A stretch of 64,000 nucleotides of DNA from Deltaproteobacteria bacterium (GCA_020444045.1 JAHLLS010000025.1:1-64000), one strand, 5' to 3'. Shown: positions 25,553 to 35,160, counted from the first letter of the stretch. Made by a program: numbers and translations. Notes: generated by a model from the sequence alone, not told the origin.

Positions 25553-27331
25553 CTAGTGTGCCGAAACGGTTGTCTTCTGAAGGCCGACGGGCACCGCGAT
25601 GGTTTTAACCCGCAAATATTCTCCCAGTGTTTTGGCCTGGGGGTCGCTGCGCAGCGAAGCGGCCACCCCTTCCCCCAGGATGCCCCGGATATAGAAATTG
25701 AGCGCCCGCAGATGCGGCAGTTCATAGCGCTCGATGTCAAATGGTGCCAGATCCGGCAGCAGGGCCGTCAACTGCGCGACCGATAGGAATTTCCGCAGGT
25801 GGTCATAGGCCTCGCTGCTCCGGGCCCAGACACCCAGGTTGGCATTGCCGCCCTTGTCACCCGACCGGGTGCCGAACAGTCGACCGAATGGCAGCGGCAC
25901 CATGTCCTCTGTCCGGGCCGGCGGCTGATCGTCGGCCGACGGCACTGAGGGACAAGGCGCCATATCGGCTCCGGGCAGGGGCTCGATCGAAATCCGTTCC
26001 TTCCCGACGACGACCTGGGGCCGGACGTGGGGGTTCGCCACCAGGGTCGGCCAGTGCTGGATGGCAGGTGTTCCTTTGGCCGGAGGGGCCGTGGCCGTAA
26101 AGCCGGGAATACTCACCAGGGCCAGTTCAACAATGGCCGAAGAAAAGCGGGCCACCTTTTTGGGGTCCGGATCGATCACCCCGAATCGCAGGTAGGCAAA
26201 AGATTCATCATTCGTGCTCGGCTCGGCCTGGTCCGAACGGACGAGCTGGACATCGAAAACCGCATACTGGTCGCGGCCCCCCAGGCTTTCCACCACGGTC
26301 TCTTCAAGAATCCGCGCTTTTTGCTCGATATCCAGCCCGGTGAGAATCAGGGTCATGGCATTGCGATAGCCCCAGAGGTTGTTGAGGCATACTTTGGTGG
26401 TGCTGGGCGGCGGTGCTCCCTTTACACCGGAAACCTTCACACGGTCCGGCCCCTCCTGGGCCAGGTGGATCGTGTCGAAACGTGCCGTGACGTCCGGGGT
26501 CAGATAGTGAGGGGACTGGATTTCATACAGCAATTGGGCCGTAACCGTACCCGTGGACACCAGACCGCCGGTACCGGGATGTTTCGTGATGACCGAGGAA
26601 CCATCCGGATAAATTTCAGCCAGCGGAAACCCCACGCCCTGAAACGAGGGGACTTCATCGATAAAAGGATAATTGCCGCCGGTGGCCTGGCCGCCGCACT
26701 CGATGATGTGGCCGGCCACTGCCGCACCGGCCAGGCAATCCCAGTCGTCCCGCTGCCATCCAAAACGCCAGACCGCCGGCCCGGTCACCAGGGCGGCATC
26801 GGCCAGACGACCGGCCACCACGATATCGGCACCCCGATTTAGCGCTTCGGCCACCGCCCACCCCCCGATATAGGCATTGGCGGAAATGGGTTGGGCGTTG
26901 GCATCCTGAAGACTTACCCCCTTGTCCAAGTGACGGAACGTTTCGCCTTGTGCTTGAAGATCGCCTAGCCTGGGCAAAAGATCATCACCTTCGATGTAGG
27001 CAATTGTAGGCGCCAACCCCAGTTTGTCGGCCACGGCCTGGAGGGCGTCGGCCAACCCTTTCGGGTTGAGGCCGCCGGCGTTGCTGACCACCTTGATATT
27101 GCGGTCCAGGCAGCGCCCCATGACATCTTCCATCTGACGCAAAAAGGAGCGGGCGTAGCCCAGTGACGCATCCTTGAGTTTCTGGCGAAATAGGATGGCC
27201 ATGGTCAATTCGGCCAGATAATCCCCGGTGAGGACGTCTATCGGGCCGCCTTCGACCATTTCTCTGGCGGCGCTGAATCGATCGCCCAGGAAACCGCTGC
27301 AATTGGCAATAATGAGTTTATCTGTTGTCAT
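25553..27331 (-). CDS. AtuA-family (DUF1446) protein with C-terminal AtuA-like domain
   Basis: 592 residues. The N-terminal DUF1446 domain (about 1-450) begins LIIANCSGFLGDRFSAARE, with VSNAGGLNPKGLADAL and EGDDLLPRL; the C-terminal about 100 residues (PLPFGRLFGTRSGDKGGNANLGVWA) are the AtuA-like ferredoxin-fold domain found fused in the family. Pseudomonas AtuA is required for growth on acyclic terpenes, but its chemistry is unproved. Here it is embedded among carboxylase, hydratase and dehydrogenase genes, supporting a role on branched acyl-CoA thioesters. Confidence 0.85.
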   Translation of the reverse strand: MTTDKLIIANCSGFLGDRFSAAREMVEGGPIDVLTGDYLAELTMAILFRQKLKDASLGYARSFLRQMEDVMGRCLDRNIKVVSNAGGLNPKGLADALQAVADKLGLAPTIAYIEGDDLLPRLGDLQAQGETFRHLDKGVSLQDANAQPISANAYIGGWAVAEALNRGADIVVAGRLADAALVTGPAVWRFGWQRDDWDCLAGAAVAGHIIECGGQATGGNYPFIDEVPSFQGVGFPLAEIYPDGSSVITKHPGTGGLVSTGTVTAQLLYEIQSPHYLTPDVTARFDTIHLAQEGPDRVKVSGVKGAPPPSTTKVCLNNLWGYRNAMTLILTGLDIEQKARILEETVVESLGGRDQYAVFDVQLVRSDQAEPSTNDESFAYLRFGVIDPDPKKVARFSSAIVELALVSIPGFTATAPPAKGTPAIQHWPTLVANPHVRPQVVVGKERISIEPLPGADMAPCPSVPSADDQPPARTEDMVPLPFGRLFGTRSGDKGGNANLGVWARSSEAYDHLRKFLSVAQLTALLPDLAPFDIERYELPHLRALNFYIRGILGEGVAASLRSDPQAKTLGEYLRVKTIAVPVGLQKTTVSAH

Positions 27332-27421
27332 ACTTACACCCTTCTCTTCAAATAGTGCCCCGCCAATCAGTTAAAGCCACACGACCGTGTCTGATTCAGC
27401 AATGAGGATTTTTTGCTCTGT

Positions 27422-27521
27422 GCAAGGCCGCACAAGGGTTTACGGTGAGGCGTACTGTTGTACGCCGCAGCCGGAAACCCGCGGAGAACGATGATCAGGA
27501 CAAAAAAGACCATTTCTGGAC
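27422..27521. repeat. 3'-UTR structured repeat element, copy B
   Basis: It starts 9 nt after the stop of the enoyl-CoA hydratase gene. Hairpin GGGTTT (27436-27441) with AAACCC (27475-27480), inner GGCGTAC (27449-27455), loop TGTT, GTACGCC (27460-27466). Outer blocks GCAAGGCCGCA and GAGAACG...AAAAAAGACC match copy A while the stems differ in sequence but keep pairing. Confidence 0.6.
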
Positions 27522-27530
27522 GGACACGAA

Positions 27531-28304
27531 TTAGCGGCCGACAAAATTAGGCTCCCGTTTTTCGATGAAGGCCATGATACCCTCGCGCGCATCTTCCGTT
27601 CCGGCTACGTCGGCAAGCTTTCCGGCCAGATAGTCCACCGCCTCCTCAAACGGCATATCGGCCATGGCGTGAAAGGCCTCCTTGCCGATCTTCATGCCGA
27701 TGGGACTTTTGGCGCCGAGGGTCTCCAGCAATTCAGCAACCGCCGCATCCAGACGTTCCCGCGGCACGACCCGCGTAATCAGCCCCATGTCCAGGGCCTC
27801 TTCGGCGGTCAGTTTGCTGCCGGTCAGCACCATCTCCAAGGCCTTTTTGCGCAGCACATTGCGGTAGATGAGCGCCCCGATCATCATGGGGAAGAGCCCC
27901 ACGTTGACCTCCGGCGTGCCGAATTTAGCATCATCGCAAGCAACCACGATGTCGCAGGCCAGCATGAGGCCCATACCGCCGGCCAGACAGTATCCATTGA
28001 CCCGCGCGACGGTCGGCTTGGGAAAGCCGGCCAGGCGTTTGAGCAGATCGGCAAAACTTTTGAAGACCTCACGACCGTCCGCGTCCATTCCGCCGCCAAG
28101 ATCGGCGCCGGCACAAAATGCCTTGGCGCCGGCACCGGTGATACAGACAACACGCACGGCGGCGGCGTTCTCGATGGCACTCAGCGCTTCGTGGAAAAGG
28201 GCCAGCGCTTCGGCATTGATCGCATTGCGCTGGGCTTCCCGATTGATGGTGATCCAGGCAACCCTGTTTTCCGAATGCCAGTGCAGTGGTTTTTCTTCAC
28301 GCAT
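27531..28304 (-). CDS. Enoyl-CoA hydratase (methylglutaconyl/isohexenylglutaconyl-CoA hydratase-like)
   Basis: 257 residues of crotonase fold: ITGAGAKAFCAGADLGGGMD (oxyanion hole), GYCLAGGMGLMLACDIVVA and DDAKFGTPEVNVGLFP, where Glu of GTPE is the expected catalytic acid. It sits beside the carboxylase genes as liuC/atuE do, so hydration of a 3-methylglutaconyl-type CoA is the best guess. ATG at 28304 is used because GGGGAGGTGG lies 8 nt upstream; an in-frame ATG at 28322 overlaps that ribosome site. Confidence 0.87.
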   Translation of the reverse strand: MREEKPLHWHSENRVAWITINREAQRNAINAEALALFHEALSAIENAAAVRVVCITGAGAKAFCAGADLGGGMDADGREVFKSFADLLKRLAGFPKPTVARVNGYCLAGGMGLMLACDIVVACDDAKFGTPEVNVGLFPMMIGALIYRNVLRKKALEMVLTGSKLTAEEALDMGLITRVVPRERLDAAVAELLETLGAKSPIGMKIGKEAFHAMADMPFEEAVDYLAGKLADVAGTEDAREGIMAFIEKREPNFVGR

Positions 28305-28343
28305 CGTTATCCACCTCCCCATGCCGTTGCTGGTTGACGGGGC

Positions 28344-28880
28344 CTATGCCGAAACAGCTTCGCCCGCCTTATCTTCCTCGTTGGATTGGAGATCCACCAG
28401 GATATCCCCGGGCATCACCTTGTCGCCTTCGGCCGCATTGATGCCGGTGACCCGTCCGTCAAACGGAGCCGACAGCGTCGTCTCCATCTTCATGGCCGAA
28501 ACCACCACCAGGCCCTCGCCCTTTTGGACATCCTGCCCTAACGCAACAAGGACCTTGACCACCACGGCCGGCATGGGGGGGGTCACCTCCCGGGGTGTTT
28601 CCCGGTCCCTCCCCCCGGTCGCTGCCGCCATGGCCTTGGCATCCGCGTCGGCCACGCCGTAGGCCACGCCGTTGATCACGATCTGCTTGGCCACGTCGTT
28701 CCCGCCGAGGAAGACGTTCCGAATGGCGCCGTCCACATTGAGCACGAGGCGATGGGTGTCGATTCGGCGGGCCGCCACCGTGCGTTGTTTGCCCGCGGCG
28801 GTTATGACCATCCCGCCGCCGTCCTGCTGTTCGACCAACAGGGTCTCTGTTTCACCATTGATCTCCAAATTGTACTTCAT
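28344..28880 (-). CDS. Biotin carboxyl carrier protein with BT-like N-terminal region
   Basis: 178 residues. The N-terminal 80 residues (MKYNLEINGETETLLVEQQ...VVFLGG-type beta segments) resemble the BT domain of acyl-CoA carboxylase alpha subunits; the C-terminal biotinyl domain has the biotinylation motif AMKM with Lys131. With the 496-residue biotin carboxylase next door, it appears to be the severed C-terminal third of an MccA-like subunit. Follows that gene after 29 bp. Confidence 0.88.
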   Translation of the reverse strand: MKYNLEINGETETLLVEQQDGGGMVITAAGKQRTVAARRIDTHRLVLNVDGAIRNVFLGGNDVAKQIVINGVAYGVADADAKAMAAATGGRDRETPREVTPPMPAVVVKVLVALGQDVQKGEGLVVVSAMKMETTLSAPFDGRVTGINAAEGDKVMPGDILVDLQSNEEDKAGEAVSA

Positions 28881-28909
28881 GGGTCGTCTCCCCTATCCTT
28901 ATACCCGCA

Positions 28910-30400
28910 TCAGGACCGCCAGGCCCCCAGCGTCTGCCAGGGCGTGAGTTCCGGCGCGCGGCCTCCACGCAAGGCATCGGTCCCGATCGATTTTTCGGTA
29001 AGCGCGTCAACGACAAAGGCAATCCGCGCCAGGTCGCCGTCAGCCTTGGCGGGCTGCCAGTCTGCCATGTGCAACGGGATGAAATCCGTATAGGTGGCAC
29101 CATCACGGAAGGCTTCGTGATCGAGAACATCCAACAAAAAGGCGATGGGCGTCTTGACGCCGATGACCACATAGTCTTTCAGCCCCTGGCACGCCCGGGC
29201 AATGGCCGCCTCGCGGGTCTCGGCATGCACGATCATTTTGGCGAGGATCGGATCGTACTCCACCGGCACCTGGCCTCCCATGTAAATGCCGGAATCGACA
29301 CGGATGCCCGGCCCTTGGGGTTGTTGCAGATAGTCGATGGGGCCGGGGGACGGAAAGAAGTCGTTCTCGGGATCTTCCGCGTAGATGCGGCATTCGATGG
29401 CATGCCCCCGTCCGGCGATGTCGGACTGGGTATAGGACAGGCGTTCTCCAGCGGCAATCCGGATCTGCTCCCGCACCATGTCGATGCCCGTAACCATCTC
29501 GGTTATGGGATGCTCAACCTGCAGACGGGTATTGACCTCCAGGAAGTAAAACCGGCCGTCCGGATCCAGAAGAAATTCCACCGTTCCGGCATTGACGTAT
29601 CCGGCCGCCTGGGCCGCCCGCACGGCAGCGGCGCCCATCTCCTCCCGCAAAGCTTGTGTCAGGGCCGGCGAGGGGGTTTCTTCGATGATTTTCTGATGGC
29701 GCCGCTGGATGGAGCACTCCCGTTCCAGCAGGTGGATACAATTGCCCTGGCCGTCGGCCATGATCTGGAACTCGACATGCCGGGCCCGCGCCAGGTATTT
29801 CTCGATGAAAATGGCCCCGTTGCCAAAAGCGGCCGCCGCCTCGCGGCTGGCGGTTTCAGCGGCTTCGGCCAGCTCCGCAGCCGAATGGACCACCCGCATG
29901 CCCTTACCGCCGCCGCCGGCCGCCGCTTTGATCAACACCGGGTAGCCGATCCGTTCCGCTGCTTCTCCCAGTTTGGCCGGATCGGTTTCGGAATGGCTCA
30001 GACCCGGGATGACCGGCACGTCACTGCCCTGCATCAGGCGGCGGGCCACGGTCTTGTCCCCCAGGTCGCGGATAGCTGCGGGTGGCGGTCCGATAAAGGT
30101 AATGTCTTCGGCCTGGCAGCGGGAAGCGAAGGTTTCGTTTTCCGCCAGGAATCCGTAGCCCGGATGAATGGCTTCGGCCCCGGTTTCCCGGGCAGCGGCA
30201 AAGATGCGGTCCTGGTTGAGATAGCTCTCAGCCGGATCGGCTGCACCCAAAAGCACCGCCCGATCCGCCGCCAGAACATGGGCAGCGGTTTCATCCGCCT
30301 GGGAATAAACCGCCACGGTTTCAATCCCCATCTCCCGGCAGGTAGCCATAATGCGGCAGGCGATTTCACCACGATTGGCAATCAGAATACGTTTGAACAT
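28910..30400 (-). CDS. Acyl-CoA carboxylase, biotin carboxylase subunit
   Basis: 496 residues with the ATP-grasp biotin carboxylase motifs: RILIANRGEIACRIMATCRE at the N-terminus, the glycine-rich AAAGGGGKGMRVV, EKYLARARHVEFQ, and FLEVNTRLQVEHPITEMVTG. It carboxylates biotin with ATP and bicarbonate. The protein continues past the normal 450-residue core into a partial BT-like tail and stops before a biotinyl domain, which is encoded separately just downstream. Part of a three-peptide acyl-CoA carboxylase with the neighbouring carboxyltransferase. Confidence 0.92.
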   Translation of the reverse strand: MFKRILIANRGEIACRIMATCREMGIETVAVYSQADETAAHVLAADRAVLLGAADPAESYLNQDRIFAAARETGAEAIHPGYGFLAENETFASRCQAEDITFIGPPPAAIRDLGDKTVARRLMQGSDVPVIPGLSHSETDPAKLGEAAERIGYPVLIKAAAGGGGKGMRVVHSAAELAEAAETASREAAAAFGNGAIFIEKYLARARHVEFQIMADGQGNCIHLLERECSIQRRHQKIIEETPSPALTQALREEMGAAAVRAAQAAGYVNAGTVEFLLDPDGRFYFLEVNTRLQVEHPITEMVTGIDMVREQIRIAAGERLSYTQSDIAGRGHAIECRIYAEDPENDFFPSPGPIDYLQQPQGPGIRVDSGIYMGGQVPVEYDPILAKMIVHAETREAAIARACQGLKDYVVIGVKTPIAFLLDVLDHEAFRDGATYTDFIPLHMADWQPAKADGDLARIAFVVDALTEKSIGTDALRGGRAPELTPWQTLGAWRS

Positions 30401-30446
30401 GGCTTATCTTCCCTTGAAATGATGGCGGAACCGTCCGCCGGCAGAG

Positions 30447-32063
30447 TTACATGCGAAAAATCCCGAATCCCGCCACATCGTCGCGGATGGGCGCATTCAG
30501 CGCAGCCGAGATGGATAATCCCAAAACGTTGCGGGTTTCGGCGGGGTCGATGATCCCGTCGTCCCATAAGTTGGCGGTACTGTAATAGGCATTGCTTTCC
30601 TTGCGAGCGGCATCGACGATAGGGGTCTTGATGGCGGCGACGTCCTCCTCGCTCATGGGAGGGCTTCCGGCGCGCGCCAGCTGGTCATTTTTGACCGTGA
30701 TCAAGACGTCGGCGGCCTGCTCGCCCCCCATGACGCCGATTTCAGCATTCGGCCAGTTCCAGAGAAAACGGGGGCCGTAAGCCCGGCCACACATGCCGTA
30801 GTTGCCGGCCCCGAAGGAAGCACCGGTCATGACCGTGAATTTGGGTACCGTGGCCGTGGAGACCGCATTGACCATCTTATGGCCATCCTTGGTGATGCCG
30901 TGTCTTTCATATTCCCTGCCGATGATATAGCCGTTGATGTTCTGGAGAAACACCAGCGGGATGCGCCGTCGGTCGCAAAGTTGGATAAACTGGGTGGCTT
31001 TGAGGGCACTGTCCGAAAAAAGAATGCCGTTGTTGCCCAGAATGCCCACGGGATAACCATGAATGTGGGCAAAACCGCACACCAGGGTCGATCCGAACAA
31101 GGCTTTGAATTCCGTGAATTCACTGCCGTCCACGATACGCGCGATAACCTCCCGGACATCATAGGGCGTTTTCAGGTCGCGGCTGACAATGCCATACATT
31201 TCCTGGGGGTCGTATAGCGGCGGTTTTGGGGCTCTCATCGTCAGGCGGGCTTTTTCACCTTCCGGCAGGTTGCCTACCAGCTCCCGCACGATCGCAATCG
31301 CATGCGGGTCGTTGTCGGCAAAATAGTCGGAAACACCCGATTCGCGGCAATGTACGTCAGCGCCGCCCAATTCATCGGCCGTGACCTCCTCGCCGGTGGC
31401 CGCCAGCACCAGGGGCGGGCCGCCCAGGAAGATCGCTCCGGTGCCTCGCACATGGACCACTTCGTCCGACATGGCCGGGATATAGGCCCCGCCGGCCGTA
31501 CAAAGCCCCATGACCGCGGCGATCTGCGGGATGCCCATTTTGGACATGACCGCCTGGTTGTAGAAAATACGTCCGCCGTCATCTTCGTCCGGGAAGATCT
31601 CGCTCTGCATCGGCAGAAAGGCGCCCCCGGAATCGATCAGGTAGATGGTGGGCAGCCGATTTTCCATGGCGATCTTCTGAGCCCGCAAGGATTTTTTAAC
31701 ACCCATGGGGTAAATGGTCCCCCCTTTAATCATGGGATCGTTGGCATTCACGATAACTTCGCGGCCTTCCACCACCCCGATGCCGATCACACTGCCGGCG
31801 CCGTGCACCTTGCCGTCATACATGTCCTTGGCCGCCAGTGCCCCGATCTCCAGAAAAGGCGTGTTGCGGTCAAGCAGCAAGTCCAGTCGCTCGCGAACCG
31901 GGAGTTTACCGACTTCCGCCACGCGCTGCCGGGCTTTGTCGGATCGCTCCTCCCTCGCCTTCTGCAGGGATGCCTTCAATTCCACCACGAGAGACGTCAT
32001 CTTCTCGAAGTTCTTCTTGTATTCGTCCGTCCCGGTGTCGATCCTTGTCTCAATGATAGCCAT
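30447..32063 (-). CDS. Acyl-CoA carboxylase carboxyltransferase subunit (MccB/AtuC-like)
   Basis: 538 residues, usual MccB length. Conserved IYLIDSGGAFLPMQSEIFPD, MGLCTAGGAYIPAMSDE, FLGGPPLVLAATGEEV and, in the C-terminal half, FLQNINGYIIGREYE and MTGASFGAGNYGMCGRAYGP. These mark the methylcrotonyl/geranyl-CoA carboxylase branch rather than acetyl- or propionyl-CoA carboxylase, fitting leucine/isovalerate or terpenoid acid breakdown. Precedes the biotin carboxylase gene by 46 bp. Confidence 0.92.
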   Translation of the reverse strand: MAIIETRIDTGTDEYKKNFEKMTSLVVELKASLQKAREERSDKARQRVAEVGKLPVRERLDLLLDRNTPFLEIGALAAKDMYDGKVHGAGSVIGIGVVEGREVIVNANDPMIKGGTIYPMGVKKSLRAQKIAMENRLPTIYLIDSGGAFLPMQSEIFPDEDDGGRIFYNQAVMSKMGIPQIAAVMGLCTAGGAYIPAMSDEVVHVRGTGAIFLGGPPLVLAATGEEVTADELGGADVHCRESGVSDYFADNDPHAIAIVRELVGNLPEGEKARLTMRAPKPPLYDPQEMYGIVSRDLKTPYDVREVIARIVDGSEFTEFKALFGSTLVCGFAHIHGYPVGILGNNGILFSDSALKATQFIQLCDRRRIPLVFLQNINGYIIGREYERHGITKDGHKMVNAVSTATVPKFTVMTGASFGAGNYGMCGRAYGPRFLWNWPNAEIGVMGGEQAADVLITVKNDQLARAGSPPMSEEDVAAIKTPIVDAARKESNAYYSTANLWDDGIIDPAETRNVLGLSISAALNAPIRDDVAGFGIFRM

Positions 32064-32075
32064 GGCGATTGCCTC

Positions 32076-32756
32076 CTAAGACTTTTGCTTCGTATGCAGC
32101 AGGTTTTGTACTCCCCCAACGATAAAATCGACGGCATCCCGACCAACCGCTTCGAGATCCTCTTGGCGATCCTGCCAGATCAGATAGTGGTAGGCCAGTC
32201 GTTCAAACATCCCCAGAATACTGGCGGCCATGACCTCAGCGGCCAGTCTGCTGCGAAAAGCGCCCAGGTTGGCGGCCACGCTCAGAAGCGCCGTCTGCAG
32301 ATCGGCGATCAGCTTGTCGAATATCTTCTTGCGGTGCGCCTCGACCACCTCGCTCTGGCCGGCCGATTCCCGGAATATCAGGGCGATTTTCTCCGGATGA
32401 TTGGGACAGAAGTCTTCGAAGAAGACCTTGCCGGCCTTCCGGAGGCCTTCCAGGGTGCCGTCGGCATTCTTGAAGGCTGTCCCCAGAAGATTGCGCAGTT
32501 CATAGCCGGTCTGATCCAGCAATTTCACCAGCAGGTCTTCCTTGTTCTTGAAGTAAAAATAGACGGTCCCCACCGACACCTCCGCCTTGTCGGCAATCCG
32601 CTCCATACCGGTGCGGTGGTAGCCCTCCCGGGCGAACAGCGTCCCGGCGGCGTCCAGAATGGTCTGGAGGCGCTGTTCACGTTCCCGCTGCCGGCGCAGA
32701 GCGCTTCGCGACGGGGAGGCCTGATCTTTTTCGACAGGATAACGATGTTGCTTCAT
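32076..32756 (-). CDS. TetR-family transcriptional regulator of the acyl-CoA operon
   Basis: 226 residues. N-terminal HTH: LQTILDAAGTLFAREGYHRTGMERIADKAEVSVGTVYFYFKNKEDLL; the rest is a helical ligand domain without recognised specificity. ATG at 32756 with GGGAGTGG in front is preferred to the TTG at 32768. It is inside the operon, 45 bp after a dehydrogenase gene, so it probably represses its own operon and responds to an acyl-CoA. The twin palindromes at 35161 and 35245 are candidate operators. Confidence 0.88.
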   Translation of the reverse strand: MKQHRYPVEKDQASPSRSALRRQREREQRLQTILDAAGTLFAREGYHRTGMERIADKAEVSVGTVYFYFKNKEDLLVKLLDQTGYELRNLLGTAFKNADGTLEGLRKAGKVFFEDFCPNHPEKIALIFRESAGQSEVVEAHRKKIFDKLIADLQTALLSVAANLGAFRSRLAAEVMAASILGMFERLAYHYLIWQDRQEDLEAVGRDAVDFIVGGVQNLLHTKQKS

Positions 32757-32801
32757 AACCACTCCCAAGGTCGTTGTTGCGGCCGTTCAGCGGGATAATC
32801 C

Positions 32802-33932
32802 TTACCGATACCCCAAGGCATGATCCCCGATCCTGACCCGTGCGATCTCGGTCGAAATCCCGCTGATCTGGGTCCATTTGGCGGCCCGGTAGGCGGATTC
32901 GGCGGCACTGCCGGAGCGATAACCCTGCCCGGCTAAAATCCGCAGGGCCTCACCGGCCACGCGTTCGGCCGCCTCCGTACCGAATACCTTGGCGCACCAG
33001 ATCAACGAGGCCCCTTCTTTGGGCTGGGTGGCCATGGTCCAGGCCGCCCGATAAGCAAACAATTGGGCTGTTTGGTGGAGCGTCAGCATTTCCGACAGTT
33101 TGAAGCCGACCTCCTGGTAGGCAATCACCGGCTTGCCGCCGGTGCGGTGCGACTTGGCAAAATCGCGGGCCTCCGCCAGGGAGGCCTCCATCATGCCCAA
33201 GGCGGCCGCCAGCAGAATCTCGTTTTCCCACAAGCGCAGCGAATCCAGCACCGCTGCGTTTTCAGGCGGCAGAATAACGTTTGCTTCCGGGAGGTCGCAG
33301 TCGTGAAGGTCGAGTCCGGCAAGGTGCAGACCGTCATAGCCCATGGTGCGGATACGGTCGGAAACGGTGAGGCCGCTCGCCCGGCGATCGATCATGAAAA
33401 TGGCCGGTCGCCCGTCCAGCATCCCCACCACACCCAGATGATCAGCCAGCGGCGCGTTGACCACGTAATTTTTGTGGCCGTTGACAACCACCCGCCCGCT
33501 TTTCCGGATGCCCTGGGTATCAAGGGGGTCGTTTTCGACATTCATGGTATTCTCGGACAAGGCCAAAGCCCCGATCGATTCCCCGGCCAGGAGATGCTGC
33601 AACCACTGTTCTTTCTGGCCGTCGGCGGCCCAATGGGCGATGGCGCGCCCCAATACGCGGGTACTCATCTCCACCGCCAAAAAGAGCGAGCGGGCCTGGC
33701 CGGCCAGGGTCTCCATGGCTTTCATCAGCGGCACGGCGTCCGCCTGGGCGTTGTTGCCGAAACCGAGCTGAAGATAACCGATTTCGGCCAGCTTCTTCAA
33801 AATGTCGCGCAGCGTTCGGGAAACCGCGTCCGCCGACTGCCCGGCCAGCGCTTCTTCGGCCGGCACCGCCGCAGCGATGGCACGCACATTTTCGAACAAA
33901 CGCTTTTCATCATCGCTAAAATCAAAATTCAT
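32802..33932 (-). CDS. Acyl-CoA dehydrogenase-like protein, divergent
   Basis: 376 residues with a recognisable but divergent acyl-CoA dehydrogenase fold (IGALALSENTMNVENDPL; NGHKNYVVNAPLAD; RIRTMGYDGLHLAGLDLHDC). The usual C-terminal HGGxGY motif is missing (LRILAGQGYRSGSAAE), and neither standard catalytic Glu position is clearly occupied: WENEILLAA at the internal site and ISGISTEI at the C-terminal site. It may be a non-catalytic partner of the dehydrogenase encoded 36 bp upstream, or act with altered chemistry. Intact reading frame. Confidence 0.8.
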   Translation of the reverse strand: MNFDFSDDEKRLFENVRAIAAAVPAEEALAGQSADAVSRTLRDILKKLAEIGYLQLGFGNNAQADAVPLMKAMETLAGQARSLFLAVEMSTRVLGRAIAHWAADGQKEQWLQHLLAGESIGALALSENTMNVENDPLDTQGIRKSGRVVVNGHKNYVVNAPLADHLGVVGMLDGRPAIFMIDRRASGLTVSDRIRTMGYDGLHLAGLDLHDCDLPEANVILPPENAAVLDSLRLWENEILLAAALGMMEASLAEARDFAKSHRTGGKPVIAYQEVGFKLSEMLTLHQTAQLFAYRAAWTMATQPKEGASLIWCAKVFGTEAAERVAGEALRILAGQGYRSGSAAESAYRAAKWTQISGISTEIARVRIGDHALGYR

Positions 33933-33968
33933 GACCTGATCTCCCTCGGTACGATTGTGTTTCGCCGA

Positions 33969-35111
33969 TTACATGAGACGCGATATGATCATCTTCTGCA
34001 CTTCCGACGTACCGCCGCCGATGGGTGCCAAACGGGTGTCACGAAAGATGCGTTCCACGTCGAACTCGTGGGTATAGCCGTAGCCGCCGTGCAGGGTGAC
34101 GGCATCGTTGGTCACCGGCAGGCTCCAGTCGCCGATGAACAACTTGGCTACGGCCGCCTCCAAATGGTTGAGGGGACGCCCCTGGTCTTTGCACCAGGCG
34201 ATGCGGTATACCAGCGCCCGGGCGGCCTCGCCAAAAATGCGCATGTCCGCCAGTTTGTGCTTGATGGCCTGGTAATGCCCGATAGGCTTGCCGAACTGCA
34301 CCCGCCCCTTGGCATAGTCGGCGCATTTCTTGACCAGATAAGTGGTGGACCCCACAAACGGCGCCAGCAAAGCGCTGCGGTCCCACTCCACTGTCTGCAT
34401 GGCCATCAGGAAGCCCTCCCCTTCGTTACCCAACAGATTGTCAGCCGGAATGACACAGTTATTCAAAACCAACTCCGAGGTCTTGGAGGTCCGCACCCCC
34501 ATTTTGATCAACGGCGGGCCGGCACTGAACCCCGGGGTTCCCTTGTCGATAATAAAGGCCGAAATACCGGCATGCTGCTGGTCCGGGTCGGTTTTGGCGT
34601 AAACCACCGCCACATCGGCGATGGGACCGTTGGTGATCCACATTTTGGTCCCGTTTAAAACATAGGTGTCCCCCTGGCGCGTTGCGGTGGTCGACATGGA
34701 AGCCACATCCGACCCGGCATCCGGCTCGGACAAGCCCATGCACCCGATCCACTCGCCGCTGGCGAGTTTGGGAATGTAGTGCTTTCGCTGGGCATCGGTG
34801 CCATGCCGGAAGATGGTGTCGGCACACAGAAAGGAGTGCGCGCCGTAGGCCAGGGTCAGCCCGCCGTCCACCCCCGCTTCTCCCAGGGCCTCCCCGGCCA
34901 ATACCGTCGTGACGACATCCGCACCGCCCCCGCCCAGTTCCTCCGGAAAGTGCAGTCCCAGAATGCCGAAGTCCCCCATCTTGCGAAAGGACTCGAAATC
35001 AAACTCGCTCTTGAGATCATGCTCCTGAACACGAGGCACAATTTCCTTTTTGGCAAACCGGATCACTTCCTTCTTGAACATCACTTGTTCCCGGGAAAAC
35101 GTAAAATCCAT
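33969..35111 (-). CDS. Acyl-CoA dehydrogenase
   Basis: 380 residues, normal length. MGLSEPDAGSDVASMSTTATRQGD, GTKMWITNGPIAD and HGGYGYTHEFDVERIFRDTRLAPIGGGTSE are canonical. The C-terminal Glu is Gly (GGGTSE); at the internal position used by isovaleryl-CoA dehydrogenase the motif reads TVEWDRSALL, with Asp244 aligned to the base. First gene of the minus-strand operon, directly downstream of the paired palindromes; probably starts oxidation of the incoming acyl-CoA. Confidence 0.9.
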   Translation of the reverse strand: MDFTFSREQVMFKKEVIRFAKKEIVPRVQEHDLKSEFDFESFRKMGDFGILGLHFPEELGGGGADVVTTVLAGEALGEAGVDGGLTLAYGAHSFLCADTIFRHGTDAQRKHYIPKLASGEWIGCMGLSEPDAGSDVASMSTTATRQGDTYVLNGTKMWITNGPIADVAVVYAKTDPDQQHAGISAFIIDKGTPGFSAGPPLIKMGVRTSKTSELVLNNCVIPADNLLGNEGEGFLMAMQTVEWDRSALLAPFVGSTTYLVKKCADYAKGRVQFGKPIGHYQAIKHKLADMRIFGEAARALVYRIAWCKDQGRPLNHLEAAVAKLFIGDWSLPVTNDAVTLHGGYGYTHEFDVERIFRDTRLAPIGGGTSEVQKMIISRLM

Positions 35112-35160
35112 GACGATTCCTCCGTCTGTTCAGATCTGTGCGCCACCGCAAATTCAAGTT

